This document shows positions 11,481 through 22,600 of a stretch of DNA of 64,000 nt, piece after piece. The stretch covers positions 868,001-932,000 of the forward strand of contig JAGMVK010000012.1 in NCBI GenBank assembly GCA_020747065.1, given 5' to 3'. The position numbers and the translations under genes were made by a program. The notes under the pieces are model-generated. The model saw only the letters and a program-made list of their open reading frames with translations. It did not search any database and was not told the origin of the DNA. Every line of letters begins with the position of its first letter. Position 1 is the first letter of the stretch. This stretch comes from Cadophora sp. MPI-SDFR-AT-0126 (lineage: Eukaryota > Ascomycota > Leotiomycetes > Helotiales > Ploettnerulaceae).

Positions 11481-12188
11481 CTTTCCAAGTTGCCAAGTAT
11501 CAAGTGAAAACAGAAAAATCGAACTGTCAAGAAAGGTGACGACACGACATTGTTGCGCAAGTGGGGAATTATATACACACTGGCGTGAGTAATTACCTTC
11601 CTAATTCAGCAAGCCGTATGCTAACCGATGGTGAGATCGAAAACGGCGACCTACAAGGCTCACTCAGCACCTTAACATGAACTCTATAATTGAAAGTAGT
11701 GAAAGGTGTTGAAGACCTGAAAGTCGCTAAACTCGCCTAGGCATGCGGTGTGAATCCTCTGTCCAGGGGGCGGGCTTGGCTGCAATACGCTCGAGTGAGC
11801 GTTAAAATTCCATCCCCTCATTTGCTATAGCTCACCACATTCACGCCGCAGCTGGACTTGTAGCATGGCGTTCATTCTGCTCCTCAAAAGTTACGTATTG
11901 ATGTCATGGGTGAGAGTAAGCATACAGGCATGACAACAAAATTCGATCGTCACCCAGGCGTTTTGGCAATAAGTCTTCGTAACATGCTCTAAATTGTCTT
12001 CGTCGTCTGGCCACGAGACAGAATACCGTCAACTCCTACGCTGTGTGAAGTAAGTTTACAAACGCCAAAAACGTGTATCACCATACAATCGCTACAATAT
12101 GCTACCATCCTTGTGGACCCCAAAATTGTAATATGCTGACTCAAATGAGAGCAGCGTTCAAAATCACTCACTCAATTTGCCGGCCGTA
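11481..12188. other. Intergenic between peptidase and cut12 genes
   Basis: No gene or repeat recognised. It contains the upstream region of the peptidase gene and the 3' flank of the cut12-like gene. Confidence 0.5.
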
Positions 12189-14570
12189 TCACAACCCACT
12201 AGGTGTGTTCTCCTTGTCTGCTCCCAACGCCTGGGTTCTTCTCTTCTCTGCTTGTTTCTTCTCCAGTCTGGCCCGGGCCGCTGCCGCCCGCTCTGGTGGA
12301 ATAGGATTCCTCATTCTCGAGCTGTCTAAATTTGAGACGTGACTTGAGACCATGTTCGCATTCTGGCGTGAGTTGATATTGCCAGTGGACCTTTGTCTCG
12401 ACAGCTCGTTCGAGACCCGCGGCCTGACAACAGCTGCTTTTGGAGGACTCGAAGCAATGTTGAACATAGAGGGCCCAGGACTTTGGCGACAATTTCTCTC
12501 GTGAACAGCTCGGCTGGTTGTTGGTGGAAGAGATGGTTCTGAGAAAGGTTGGCGCATTTCTGGGGAGTCCATAGACAGATTTGAGAAGCGATTCGTGAGG
12601 GAAGTCAGTGGACCAAGAGGCGTATGCTGCACTGGTCCAGATCGTTGGAAAGGAGTAGGTTCGCCGTTACCCCCATTGGACATTTCGGATAGGATGGAAT
12701 AAGAGGAGCGATGCATAGGCGACCCAGTAGGAGTCTCGGATCGGGATGTCTTGGAGGGTACGAGGACCTTGGATGGTCGAGAAACAGATTGGCTCGAGAT
12801 GGGAATTTGACTTTCTCTCGCTTGGAAATCTTCCACAGTGGGAAGCGGCTTTGAAGTGAGGCTAGAAGCATCGGGTTTCCTATCTCTTGACACTCTTGAA
12901 GAGACCGCGTCTTTTGTGTCTTGCTTCTGCTTGTCTTTCAAATCTGCAATCTGCTTCTGTAGCTCGGCCACGGTTCGATCATGCTCAGCCGTCTTCTCCT
13001 GAAGTACCCTTTGGAGTTCCACCGCATTCGTGTCAGCACCACGAAATGATGCTATTTCCCTCTTTAAATCCACTACTTGGTCATGCCGCTTCTTCAACAG
13101 ATGTTCTGCATCGCGGCGCTGCGACTTCGCTTGTTCCTTCAACCTGTCATAGTCATTCTGAAGATTCTGAACGATCTCGTCCCTTCTATGACGCTGTTCA
13201 TCGAACGACTGTCGCTTCTGCTCGCATTTCTCCAGATGCTTTTCAAACCGCAAATCAGCATACAGGAGCTGTTGAGTCAGTTTGCTATTTTCGTCCTGAA
13301 GCTTCTTGACTGATTTCTCCGCGTTTGAAAAAGACTGCCGAAGACTAGAAATCTCCTCTTTCAATGAAGCCATTTCCTTCAGCTGCTCACGTAGTCTTTT
13401 CAGTTCGCGATGTGCATCCAGGTCCGTCTCTTCCGACAGGCGAGGAACCCGACGATTTCTTGAATGCTTACTTGGGCTATTTTGATTATCGTCGTCACCC
13501 TCAAGTGCTGCTCGGAATTCCTCAACTTGGGCTTTGTACTGAACTCCTAAGGCTGCTTGTCGTGCGAGCTCTTTCACTAACTCTGGTGCATCGTCGCCAT
13601 TACCGTCTTGGCCTGACAATGTGATACGAGCAGAAAGTTCAAACATTTTGTCTTCCATATCTTTGACTTGCTTTTGAGCTTCGTTCAACTTCTTGGCAAG
13701 CTCGATATTCTGTGCATCCTTGTGCTTGGCGTATGATTTGGCAAGTTCCTTGTAGGCGAGCACTTTCTTCATCTCCAAAAGCGCATTTTCGTGGTATTGC
13801 TGATATTCGGCCTTCCAAAATTTGCCAGACTGCGATCGGGGATATTTCAAGTCCACAGTCATTTCTAATTCCGTACTATCGTCATCTTCTCGTTGTCGCG
13901 AAACGGCCTGACTGCTCTGGTGTGATTCCTTAGGTTTGACGGACTCCGTTTTGGAGGCAATTTCTATTGATGTTCGAGACTTCCTGGGCTCCGGCCTCGA
14001 GTCTATCGAAGGTCTTGTAGTCTCGGTCTTTGGTGTCTCCTCCCTGACTTTCTCCAGGGCCCGTGTGAGAGAGGTCTTGCGTGCTGCCCTTGTCAATTCC
14101 TCTGCTCCATGGGCCAATGGAGTTGAAGCTTGTTTCTCGCCATCATCTGATATTCGCCTCCGCCTCGTAATCCTCTTCTCGACAGTCTTCTTATCCGCGT
14201 CTTTGTCCACTACTTCGTTCCCAAAAGATACAGTCTTGCGTCGTGTCGTTGCAGTTCCAGGAGTAAGTAGGATTCCAGAAGGTTTTGTTGGGGAAATATT
14301 CTGCGGCTGTACCTCCCTGACATCCTCGCTGGCTTCTGCTCTAGGCTTCGTCTCGATGTCGTAGATAGTATCGTCCTGTGGAGGAGGTGCTCCGAAGATG
14401 GCACTTTTTAAAGCTCGAGCAGCAAATACTGGAGCAGGAGTCTCCGGAAGGTCTCGGTCTTGGCATTGATCTGGAATTTGGTGAGTACAGAATTTGTGAT
14501 CCAGACGCGATTTTGCCTTACCGTCGCCGCCATTCCCCTCTGCTGTTCGACCTAACCACCAATTGAGCAT
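12189..14570 (-). CDS. cut12: Spindle pole body-associated protein, Cut12 family
   Basis: Structural and regulatory protein of the spindle pole body; in S. pombe, Cut12 links the pole to Polo kinase activation at mitotic entry. The reading frame is open throughout (793 codons). An in-frame 51-nt intron is likely at 14471-14521 (GTAAGG donor, TTCCAG acceptor), giving 776 aa. Evidence for the family is the block around FWKAEYQQYHENALLEMKKV and the following KELAKSYAKHKDAQNIELAKKL, the Cut12 domain. Long coiled coils rich in Glu, Lys and Gln follow to about residue 540, then a Ser/Pro-rich disordered tail. A basic, TP/SP-rich N-terminal third contains PETPAPVFAARALKSAIFG, also typical. It shares a short divergent promoter with ORC2. 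Confidence 0.82.
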   Translation of the reverse strand: MLNWWLGRTAEGNGGDGKAKSRLDHKFCTHQIPDQCQDRDLPETPAPVFAARALKSAIFGAPPPQDDTIYDIETKPRAEASEDVREVQPQNISPTKPSGILLTPGTATTRRKTVSFGNEVVDKDADKKTVEKRITRRRRISDDGEKQASTPLAHGAEELTRAARKTSLTRALEKVREETPKTETTRPSIDSRPEPRKSRTSIEIASKTESVKPKESHQSSQAVSRQREDDDSTELEMTVDLKYPRSQSGKFWKAEYQQYHENALLEMKKVLAYKELAKSYAKHKDAQNIELAKKLNEAQKQVKDMEDKMFELSARITLSGQDGNGDDAPELVKELARQAALGVQYKAQVEEFRAALEGDDDNQNSPSKHSRNRRVPRLSEETDLDAHRELKRLREQLKEMASLKEEISSLRQSFSNAEKSVKKLQDENSKLTQQLLYADLRFEKHLEKCEQKRQSFDEQRHRRDEIVQNLQNDYDRLKEQAKSQRRDAEHLLKKRHDQVVDLKREIASFRGADTNAVELQRVLQEKTAEHDRTVAELQKQIADLKDKQKQDTKDAVSSRVSRDRKPDASSLTSKPLPTVEDFQARESQIPISSQSVSRPSKVLVPSKTSRSETPTGSPMHRSSYSILSEMSNGGNGEPTPFQRSGPVQHTPLGPLTSLTNRFSNLSMDSPEMRQPFSEPSLPPTTSRAVHERNCRQSPGPSMFNIASSPPKAAVVRPRVSNELSRQRSTGNINSRQNANMVSSHVSNLDSSRMRNPIPPERAAAARARLEKKQAEKRRTQALGADKENTPSGL

Positions 14571-14898
14571 CTCTGCGATCGTGACACTTAGATTGTTTTA
14601 TCGAAAATCTCCGCCATGCAACGCACTCAAATGCAAGATTCGTTGGTGTGTATGTGGTGACGTCTCTGTAGTGTTGCCAAATTTCATATCGCGACGAAGT
14701 TCGAAATGGTTTGTTGATATTGAAAAGGTGGTCGCGACACCCCTGCAAATATTATGGGGAAGGGGCGGGTCAGTCCCGCTTTTGGGCGTTCATGGCGGAT
14801 AAATGTCGGTCCGCTACAGTATGGACGCGACCGCGTAGGAAATTCGTACATGCCAAGCCAATTGCAGAACAATCTACAATCTCTCGGATTGCGCGGCC
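14571..14898. promoter_or_regulatory. Divergent promoter between cut12 and ORC2
   Basis: 328 bp separate the start codons of two cell-cycle genes read in opposite directions. ACGCG occurs in both orientations within 20 bp near 14823-14838 (ACGCGACCGCGT), resembling half-sites of the MBF/MCB element ACGCGT. The match is imperfect, so regulation by MBF is only a suggestion. Confidence 0.45.
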
Positions 14899-16727
14899 AT
14901 GAAACGGAAGAAGGCAGATTTCGCAGAGGGTCTAAAGGAGGACAAGCCATCGTTGAAAAGGACTCGTTCGATACGAGGAATACCGAATGCATCACCGAAG
15001 ACCGACCAGAACGAGAGGAAACCGGAGTCTGCGAGGGTGGAGGAACCATCCGAAGTTGAAGAGAGCCCTGAGCTGTCAGAAGTTGAGAATGGAGCCAGTG
15101 CTGAAGAAGATGAGTTGGGAAATGACGCTTTTAACGGAGCGGCCGTGGCCAGCCCAAGGAAATCTACACAAGGAAGTCCAAACAAAGCTGCAATCACGAA
15201 TGGGACGACACCAAAGAAACAGGTACTTAGGAAGAAGCTGTTTGCTACGCCAGTGAAGACGAATAAAGATGGAGAGAGGAACGATACCCCAAGGATTGAA
15301 CGCAATGTGAATCGATCTGCTAGGAGGAAGAGCACAAGGACTCTCATTGAGAGAACGATCCTGGGCAACACCAGTGACAACGATGAAGAAGATGAAGACA
15401 TTGCCCAGCAAATATACGATTCAGAGGAGGATGAGATTATTCGGGATGCCGACGAAGACATGGGCGAGGCTCTGGAAGAAACCACGGTTCCGGAGACCCC
15501 TTCCAAGCGGGGGAGGAAGAAAGGGACGAAAATTCAACGACGATCGCCGACTCCCCCTCAGAACCTGGCGGCTCACGAGAGCTACTTTTTCCATAATCGC
15601 GGTGGCAGAGCCAAAACGTCGAACAACAACTTGTCCTCGTTGGCCCTCCTTGATCATGAAGAATACTTCAGTCGCTCGCGAAATCTGAAGGATCCACATG
15701 CAGAAGAAGTCAAATTCTTAGAGCAATTACATGCAGAATCCTTCAATCAATGGCAGTTTGAATTGAGTCAAGATTTCAACATCTGCGCTTTTGGGTGGGG
15801 GTCGAAACGATCCCTCCTGATGCAATTCGCAGATCACATCTACAAGTCACAATCAGACCATCTCAAGGCCAAAATAGTTGTTGTTAATGGCTATGTCAAT
15901 AACTTAACAATTCGAGACATCTTGAATACTGTTGCATCCGCCCTTACTGAGCGCGGGCATAAATTAGGCTCGCAGCCTGCCGAGATGCTTGAGAACCTTA
16001 TGGCTCTGCTCGAAGAAGACAAAGCTCAAGATATAACACTCATAATACACTCCATCGATCGAGCGCCACTTCGGAAAGCTGCCACTCAGACCATCCTCTC
16101 CCGTCTCAGCTCACATCCTCAAATCCACTTGATAGCCTCAGCCGACCATCCCTTATTTCCACTTCTATGGGACAGTTCGCTTCGGTCAGCATACAATTTC
16201 TTGTTTCATGACTGCACGACATTCCAGCCTTACAGTTCTGAAGTTGACGTCGTAGACGAGGTCCACGAACTACTAGGGAGAAGTGGAAGGAGAGTCGGTG
16301 GCAAAGAGGGAGTAAGCTTCGTTCTGAAGAGTTTGCCTGAAAATGCCAAGAACCTGTTTAGGGTCTTGATCGGGGAGCAACTGGCGGCTATGGACGAGGG
16401 TTCAGGGGCGATGGTGGAAGGAGACGAGGGTGAAGATGACATCGATCACCGACTTGTCAATTCTAAAAGGGTTGAGATGGGTGTTGAATACAGAGTGCTG
16501 TATCAAAAAGCTGTCGAGGAATTCATCTGCAGTAATGAGATGAATTTCAGGACGCTCTTGAAAGAGTATGTCTCTTCAAATTCCGTCTCATATCACCTAC
16601 TAACTCAGACAGATTTCATGATCATCAGATGATACAGAGTCGCAAAGATGGGTTGGGAACCGAAATTCTCTCTGTACCATTTCGAAAGGAGGAGCTTGAG
16701 ATAATTTTGGAGGACATTACATCCTAG
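14899..16727 (+). CDS. ORC2: Origin recognition complex subunit 2
   Basis: Subunit of the hexameric complex that marks replication origins and loads the MCM helicase. Exons are 14899-16565 and 16613-16727, giving 593 aa; the 47-nt intron has GTATGT and CTAAC signals. The N-terminal 230 residues are charged and disordered with SP/TP sites. The ORC2 core begins near LDHEEYFSRSRN and includes the hallmark block FNICAFGWGSKRSLLMQFA, a degenerate P-loop region, and VVNGYVNNLTIRDILNTV. The short last exon supplies EFHDHQMIQSRKDGLGTE and the end of the winged-helix part. Reading through the intron would give a wrong C-terminus after codon 555. ORC4 was considered, but the GSKR block is specific to ORC2. 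Confidence 0.92.
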
Positions 16728-16996
16728 TTCAAGGCTGAACAGTATTGTACATTAGTTATGGGAGCATCAAGCATGGTGCCGGCAATGAGGAACATTGCAG
16801 GAGCATAGGGATCGGAAATACTCATTGCGTAATGACTGGACTCGATTAGCAATTTTCTCGCTGGATACACTTGCTTGTTACCGTTGCTGTTCACTATGAA
16901 AGCCAAGCATTCCACGTGACAAGGCTTTCAAACTCGTGCGATTTTGTTTCCCAGCCTTGCGACACTTCCCACGACGCGAGCAAGTAACACCCACGG

Positions 16997-18485
16997 ATGC
17001 TGCAACGAGTCTGCCATGCAATTAAACACGCAGCCATGGCGAAAAAGCCCCCGAAGGACCCTTTAATTGTGGTTCTTGGTGCAACTGGCACAGGAAAGTC
17101 TCAGGTATGATTCACATTCAGTTCTTCTCTGGTCCACTTTTGTTCACAAGTACCTACAGCTAGCAGTCGACTTGGCCAAGCGCTTCAACGGCGAGGTCAT
17201 CAACGGTGATGCCATGCAGATGTACGATGGCCTCCCGATAATAACGAATAAAATGACTCGAGAGGAGCAGCAGGGTATCCCGCACCACCTACTCGGTTTC
17301 ATTGCGCTCGACGAGGAACCATGGCGTGTGGGCTTATTCAAGCAGAAAGCTGGACAGATCATAAGAGAAATTCGTTCCAGAGGACGACTGCCGATACTAG
17401 TTGGGGGGACACATTACTACACGCAGTCATTGCTCTTCGATGAGACTTTGGTTCAGACGTCTCCGTCAGACAAGGATCAGTCTCAATATGGTTACACGAA
17501 CCAGGAAATGGCCAAAAAATACCCTATCCTTGATGGACCTACCGGAGATATGCTTGTGCGCCTACGAGAAGTGGATCCAGTCATGGCAGATAGGTGGCAT
17601 CCGAGAGACAGACGAAAGATACGCCGATCCTTGGAGATATTCCTCGTCAGTGGGAAGAAAGCCTCGGATATTTATGCAGAACAGATGGAAATGAAAGCTG
17701 CGAATAAAAATCTGAACTGTGACGAAGACTCTATCGCCGCGACATTGGTAGATAGCAGATCTATGCTCCTGTTCTGGGTGCACGCCGAGTCTGAGATCTT
17801 GAAGAAGCGTCTCGATGCTAGAATTGACAAGATGCTGGTTTCTGGGCTCCTTGATGAGGTCAAGTCAATGGAAAGCTTTCTGCAGAAGCAACTGGCCTCT
17901 GGAGTCGACGTCGACCGTACCAGAGGCATATGGGTATCAATCGGCTACAAGGAGTTCGAGCCGTATCTTAAAGCTCTCAACTCAGACACCGCCTCAGCGA
18001 GCGAGGTACAGAAATCCTACGAGCTATCAATCGAGCAAACAAAAGCAGCTACACGTCAATATGCAAAACAACAAGGCCGTTGGATTCGTCTGAAATTGAT
18101 TCCGGCACTTGCAGAGGTTGATGCTAAGGAAAGACTTTATCTGATGGATGGAAGTGATGTATCTCAATTTCCAGAGACTGTCTCCCAACCTGCCATTGGC
18201 ATTGTAGAATCATTCTTGAATGGTACTGAGCGGGTACCTCCTCGTTCTGTTTGTGCTGCTGCTTCCCAGATACTGGATCCAAACATGCGTGTGGAGCCGA
18301 AAGATCCCAACTTCCGCCAAGAATGCGAGTTATGCCACACAGTGGTAGTCACAGATGACCAATGGCAAATTCATCTGAAGAGTCGTCGCCACAGAGCGCT
18401 TATCAAGAAGAAGCAGAAGAATGAAAGAAGCGGTAGGTTTCGTACTCCGCCGAGCGGCAACATCTCAGAATCAGATAATCGCTGA
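16997..18485 (+). CDS. MOD5: tRNA dimethylallyltransferase (isopentenyl A37), with dual start
   Basis: Transfers dimethylallyl to A37 of tRNAs reading UNN codons, in mitochondria and cytosol/nucleus. Exons run from the start to 17104 and from 17160 to 18485. The strong start is ATG at 17036 (GCCATGG context; 464 aa). An in-frame upstream ATG at 16997, just after a stop at 16985, would add 13 residues, MLQRVCHAIKHAA, basic and amphipathic like a mitochondrial presequence (477 aa). The P-loop GATGTGKS is at 15-22 of the shorter form. Substrate motifs include NGDAMQMYDGLPIITNK and GGTHYYTQSLLF. A C-terminal C2H2 finger (C-x2-C-x12-H-x5-H, starting CELCH) is the eukaryotic MOD5/TRIT1 hallmark that grips the tRNA. 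All catalytic motifs are intact. Confidence 0.93.
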
Positions 18486-18886
18486 ATATATTCCTTGATC
18501 AATATCGTGATCTTGGCGTTGTTGAATCATCTACCACTAGTGTCGCGTGCATCGATACTTCCCTTGCGAATGGATTCGCATCAGAGCCACGGGCTGGGCA
18601 TGTTGATTGTCATATCTCTCATGCAAATAGTGGGAATTCGACCGGCAATCACACTCCAGGTCAGAGAATTGTGTCAAATCTTGCCCCAAAGAAATCAGCC
18701 AGCTGTCAACCCCACCCACCTGAAAAGCGCCATCTCAGAGCAGCAGCGGTGGCACGAAAGTGAAAGCAACACAAGCCCCTCCAGATATTGCTGGCTGTAA
18801 ACACAGAAGAGTCTCTCAAAGCACAAATATTATGAGAGAACATCGCATGTACTTTCTAGTTTGTGCCACTAGTTCACAATGTCCCA

Positions 18887-19360
18887 CTACCTGCCGACGC
18901 AGCTAACACCGTTTGTCGTCGACCTCGATTCCCAGATGCCCTCAGTCTCCTTCGCCTTACTCTTTACACTCTTGATATGGAACACGGCTAAGTGCTTGTA
19001 CGCTTTTCCAACTTCTTTTAAGTCAACGTTCCCAGTCACATCATCGATAATCTCAAATCCATCAGATGCCCGCTCCTGAGCCAGATACAATACATGATCC
19101 GGCCCATTAACACGGTCTGCAAAGCAAATTTTGGCTGTGGGTGGCAGCCCCTCTTTCTGATACTTGGTCAAAGCCCTTGCGATATTTGTCTCCTGCTGAA
19201 GAGCCGAAAAAAGACTCACTGAATGGAGAATGGCTTGGCTAAGTCTGTTCGATCCAACTAATTTTCTCAGTAAACCCCTCAGCTCTTTGGCTATGGTAAC
19301 ATACTAGGATGAAGAGGATGGGCTGCCTCTCCTAATAACGTCAATCTTCCTACGCTCCAT
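18887..19360 (-). CDS. Small protein of unknown function (about 135 aa)
   Basis: Not recognised. My model joins exon 19305-19360 (starting MERRKIDVIRRG) to exon 18887-19238 across a 66-nt intron (donor GTATGT, acceptor TTAG); the frame closes to 135 aa. The second exon has no ATG of its own, so an upstream exon is required. The protein has a helical N-terminal half (YQAILHSVSLFSALQQETNI), a middle strand-like part (VLYLAQERASDGFEIIDDV), then a basic tail. No signal peptide or membrane segment is seen. Codon use looks coding. The C-terminus may be altered by another short intron after GVSCVGR. It is convergent with the MOD5 gene. Confidence 0.5.
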
Positions 19361-19603
19361 CTTTCAACAGGAGGACGATCACACATCGGGAATTCCGCAA
19401 CAACCTCAGTCTCGTCAAACAGATCTGGGATACAGAAAGCCAAATGTTCAGCTTTTGAGATGAAATGACAATGTCATGCACAATTTGGGATTGGCGTCAT
19501 CTTTCATTAATAACTATTTCGCTTGCATTTCATTACTACTTCCCAAGTCATTGACTAGAAAGACGAACAGCCCAACAATCCACTTCTAACCATTCACCAG
19601 ATA

Positions 19604-22600
19604 TCAGCTCGCAGGCTCAACTTGATTATTGCTGCCCAATTCAACCTCTAGGGTACTTTTGTCCATACCAAACAGCGTCCGGATTGGCTGCTGTTTCTGT
19701 CTGTCCTTCCGATCCAGCAAAAGACCAATGACAGCTGTCTTGAAATTCTTGCCGAGATCTTGCTCCCAATTGAAGTCCGGGTTCAGCGTGGAGGCAAACA
19801 CTCTCAAGGTAGAGACAGGTATGTTCATCATCTTGCAGACATCATCAGGTATTATTAAGTTGTCCATCTTCGTAATGAAGTCCGCACTCATAAGCTCGGA
19901 GAACTGTTTAAATCCCACAGGTTGAGCTACTGCCTGGAATGAAGAAGCATCCACTGGATTTGCATCGAGCTCAAGTGCAGCTTGCTTCTCACCCGTCAGA
20001 ATTTCGGTGACAAAACCTTCGTCAAGCGGCTCGATTTCGTCACCAAATTCTCCTTTCTTTCCGACCTGCCATGGAACCCTTTGCTTCTCCGCATCGCTGA
20101 TGACTTGCTGCATATAGTCCTTTCGGATAGCCTTGGTCCCTTCGTCCATCCCGTCCATGTTATCGCGGTGTGTATCGAGCAGTCCGTGGTATGCCTTGAC
20201 ATTCTGCATGATGACCTTTTCTTGTGGCACGTCCCAGCTTTCCGCAATATCCTTAAATTTAGCCACTAGCTTCAAGCATGATTCCTTGATAGCTGCACTG
20301 TCATTATCGTGGCAAGCTTTCGCGACATTTTGCTTGAGCTCCTTGAAGACAGCAGAGCGCTTGAGATAGACGCTTATAACGACGATATCGTCTTCTTCGC
20401 GGCGTGTACCAGTGGACACAATGTGTCGAAGGTAGCGCATCATCTTTTGGTAGGACTGACTTTGCTTTTCGAGCTTAGGAGGGAGCACGTCCAGAAGACG
20501 GCCTGCAATTGCTTCTCGATTGGCATCAGTTTGTATCATCTTGATGAAGATAGTAACAAACGTTCTCGAATGGACAAGCTGAATGTTCCGAAGCTTGCAA
20601 TACTTGATCATCCAGTCAGCCCGAGACTTCTTGATATTTTCGGTCACTTCATTCTTCGTGATGATGGCAATGAGTGCTTTGTCAAGGAGTCTCTCCAGGT
20701 TGAGGTTAAAATGTTCTTGGGGCCATCCGCTAAAGGGATAAAGCCTGACAACAGATTCATACCAACTCCATGCGACCCCCGACGTTGGAATGTCGAACTT
20801 CGGCTCGTGACTTAGCAGTTGCCACACCATGCTCAAAGGACGAACTCCAGATCCGGCGGTGGTAAGAAGGTTGCCGAACAGTCCACGCATAAGCTTCGTA
20901 ATGGTATCCTCAGCGTTGACCGTGCGAGTCGGCGCAGTTGTCCTCATGGCAGCGAGCTTGCTCATTGCCGCCATCAAGAGGGCACTCATGAGTTGACCAG
21001 TCTCGGGGTTTCCCGGTTGCATGTTGTGCTCTCTCGAAGAAACAGCCTGGCTCAGAGTGTCTCTCATAATGATGCGCAATGCGGCGATGTGGCTTTCGTT
21101 ACATTTATCCATCCACCGGACCTTGAAAGGTGAATCGAGATTCACAAACTCGTCCCAGCAGACCCATGCTACCATAGACCCCGTACCACGCTCCTGGGAG
21201 AGATATGGCAGAGCCAGAATCGGGTGTGTCGGTCCAAGCTGGTGCTTGAGTGGTCCATCATGGTTGGCCTGTGATTGCTCTATGATTATTCCTGCATCAA
21301 AGCCCTCCAGGAACAGAACTCGCGAGTCGAGATCACAACATATATCAACGTTTAGGAAGTTGCTTTTCAGAGATCCCAGGAGTTCCTGGTAATGTGACGT
21401 TTCGATATTCAGGAGCATCACTCCCATGTCAGCTGCCTTTGTCTCCAAAAGTCCTGCCAAAGTTTCAAACGTCATGGACTTAACAGCTTCAACGTTGGTT
21501 TGGATGGCAGCTTGGCGCCGTAGTCTTTGGAGGTCGTGAGTTCTCTTTGAGGTTGTCTGTGAAGACATCATGTTGCTCAAGAGCGTGATGATTGACTCGA
21601 GGCCCTTTTGGAAGATTTTGTTTTCTCTTCTGAGATCGCCGAGCATAGCGTTCTTCTTCTTGACAGATTCTGGATCGGCCAAGTCATACTCCTTAGTCAA
21701 GAATTTGATGTATGCGGTCCTCAGAGGGGCAGTACCATCACTGACCTTCTTGGAAAGAGAGGATATCAACACTCGAGAAAGTTCCGTAAGATTCTTTTGG
21801 CTGAGAAGAACTTGCAATTGAGGGACAATTGCGGATACGTCATACTGCAAAGTCTGTAGTTGTTCAAGAGGAAGGCTTTCAAACAAGTCTCTGAGGTCCT
21901 TTGGCTCAATCATCGAGCCTGAGTATGGTAGCAGGACTGCGTTGGGCTCGCTGAGGTTGATTAGTCTCTTGGCTCTAGGGTCTAGCAAGAGTTCTAATCC
22001 AGTTTCCTCAACTGTGTTCGTGATGTCCGCACCAAAGTCCAGCTTGGAAGTGTTGAGATGTGTTTGTTTGGCAATGCCACGATAGAAATAAAACCTCTCG
22101 GCAATTTGTACCAGAACCAAAGATTGTGGACCCGCTAATGCGGTGACTGCATTGATGTTGACCAAATCCAGCAATTTTGTGACATCGGGACCTGCTGCTG
22201 GTGTATCCGGACTCATTTGAATGACAAATACGGCATTGAGTCTCCACGTTGTAGCAAGATTTCGTGCATTATCCGTCATGCGCTCATCAACGAAGATGAC
22301 TGCGGTCTCGAAGCTCTCGTAGTAGGCCTGAAGAGCTCCTTCGTCCGAGAATGGCACGTTTTGAGGGGCTTTGCCTGTGGCCAGTAACAAGGGTCCTTCA
22401 AGACGGGCTCCGAACAGGCATGGTAGCACAACAGTTGATGGAGTGCTTTCCGAGGTACTGTTTGTGGCAGTGACGAATTCCAATCCTGTTCCAAACTGTA
22501 TGATCTGAGCGGCTTCTTTGTTCATCTTCGAGGGAAGTACCGCTGTATGAGTCAAAAATACTACGTTTGGCTTGTTGGTATTTGGAGGGGCTTCCACGAC

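Noticed and set aside
14899..16727. Assignment to ORC4 instead of ORC2
   Set aside because: No proper AAA+ Walker A/B; the FGWGSKRSLL block and VVNGYVNNLT are ORC2 marks.
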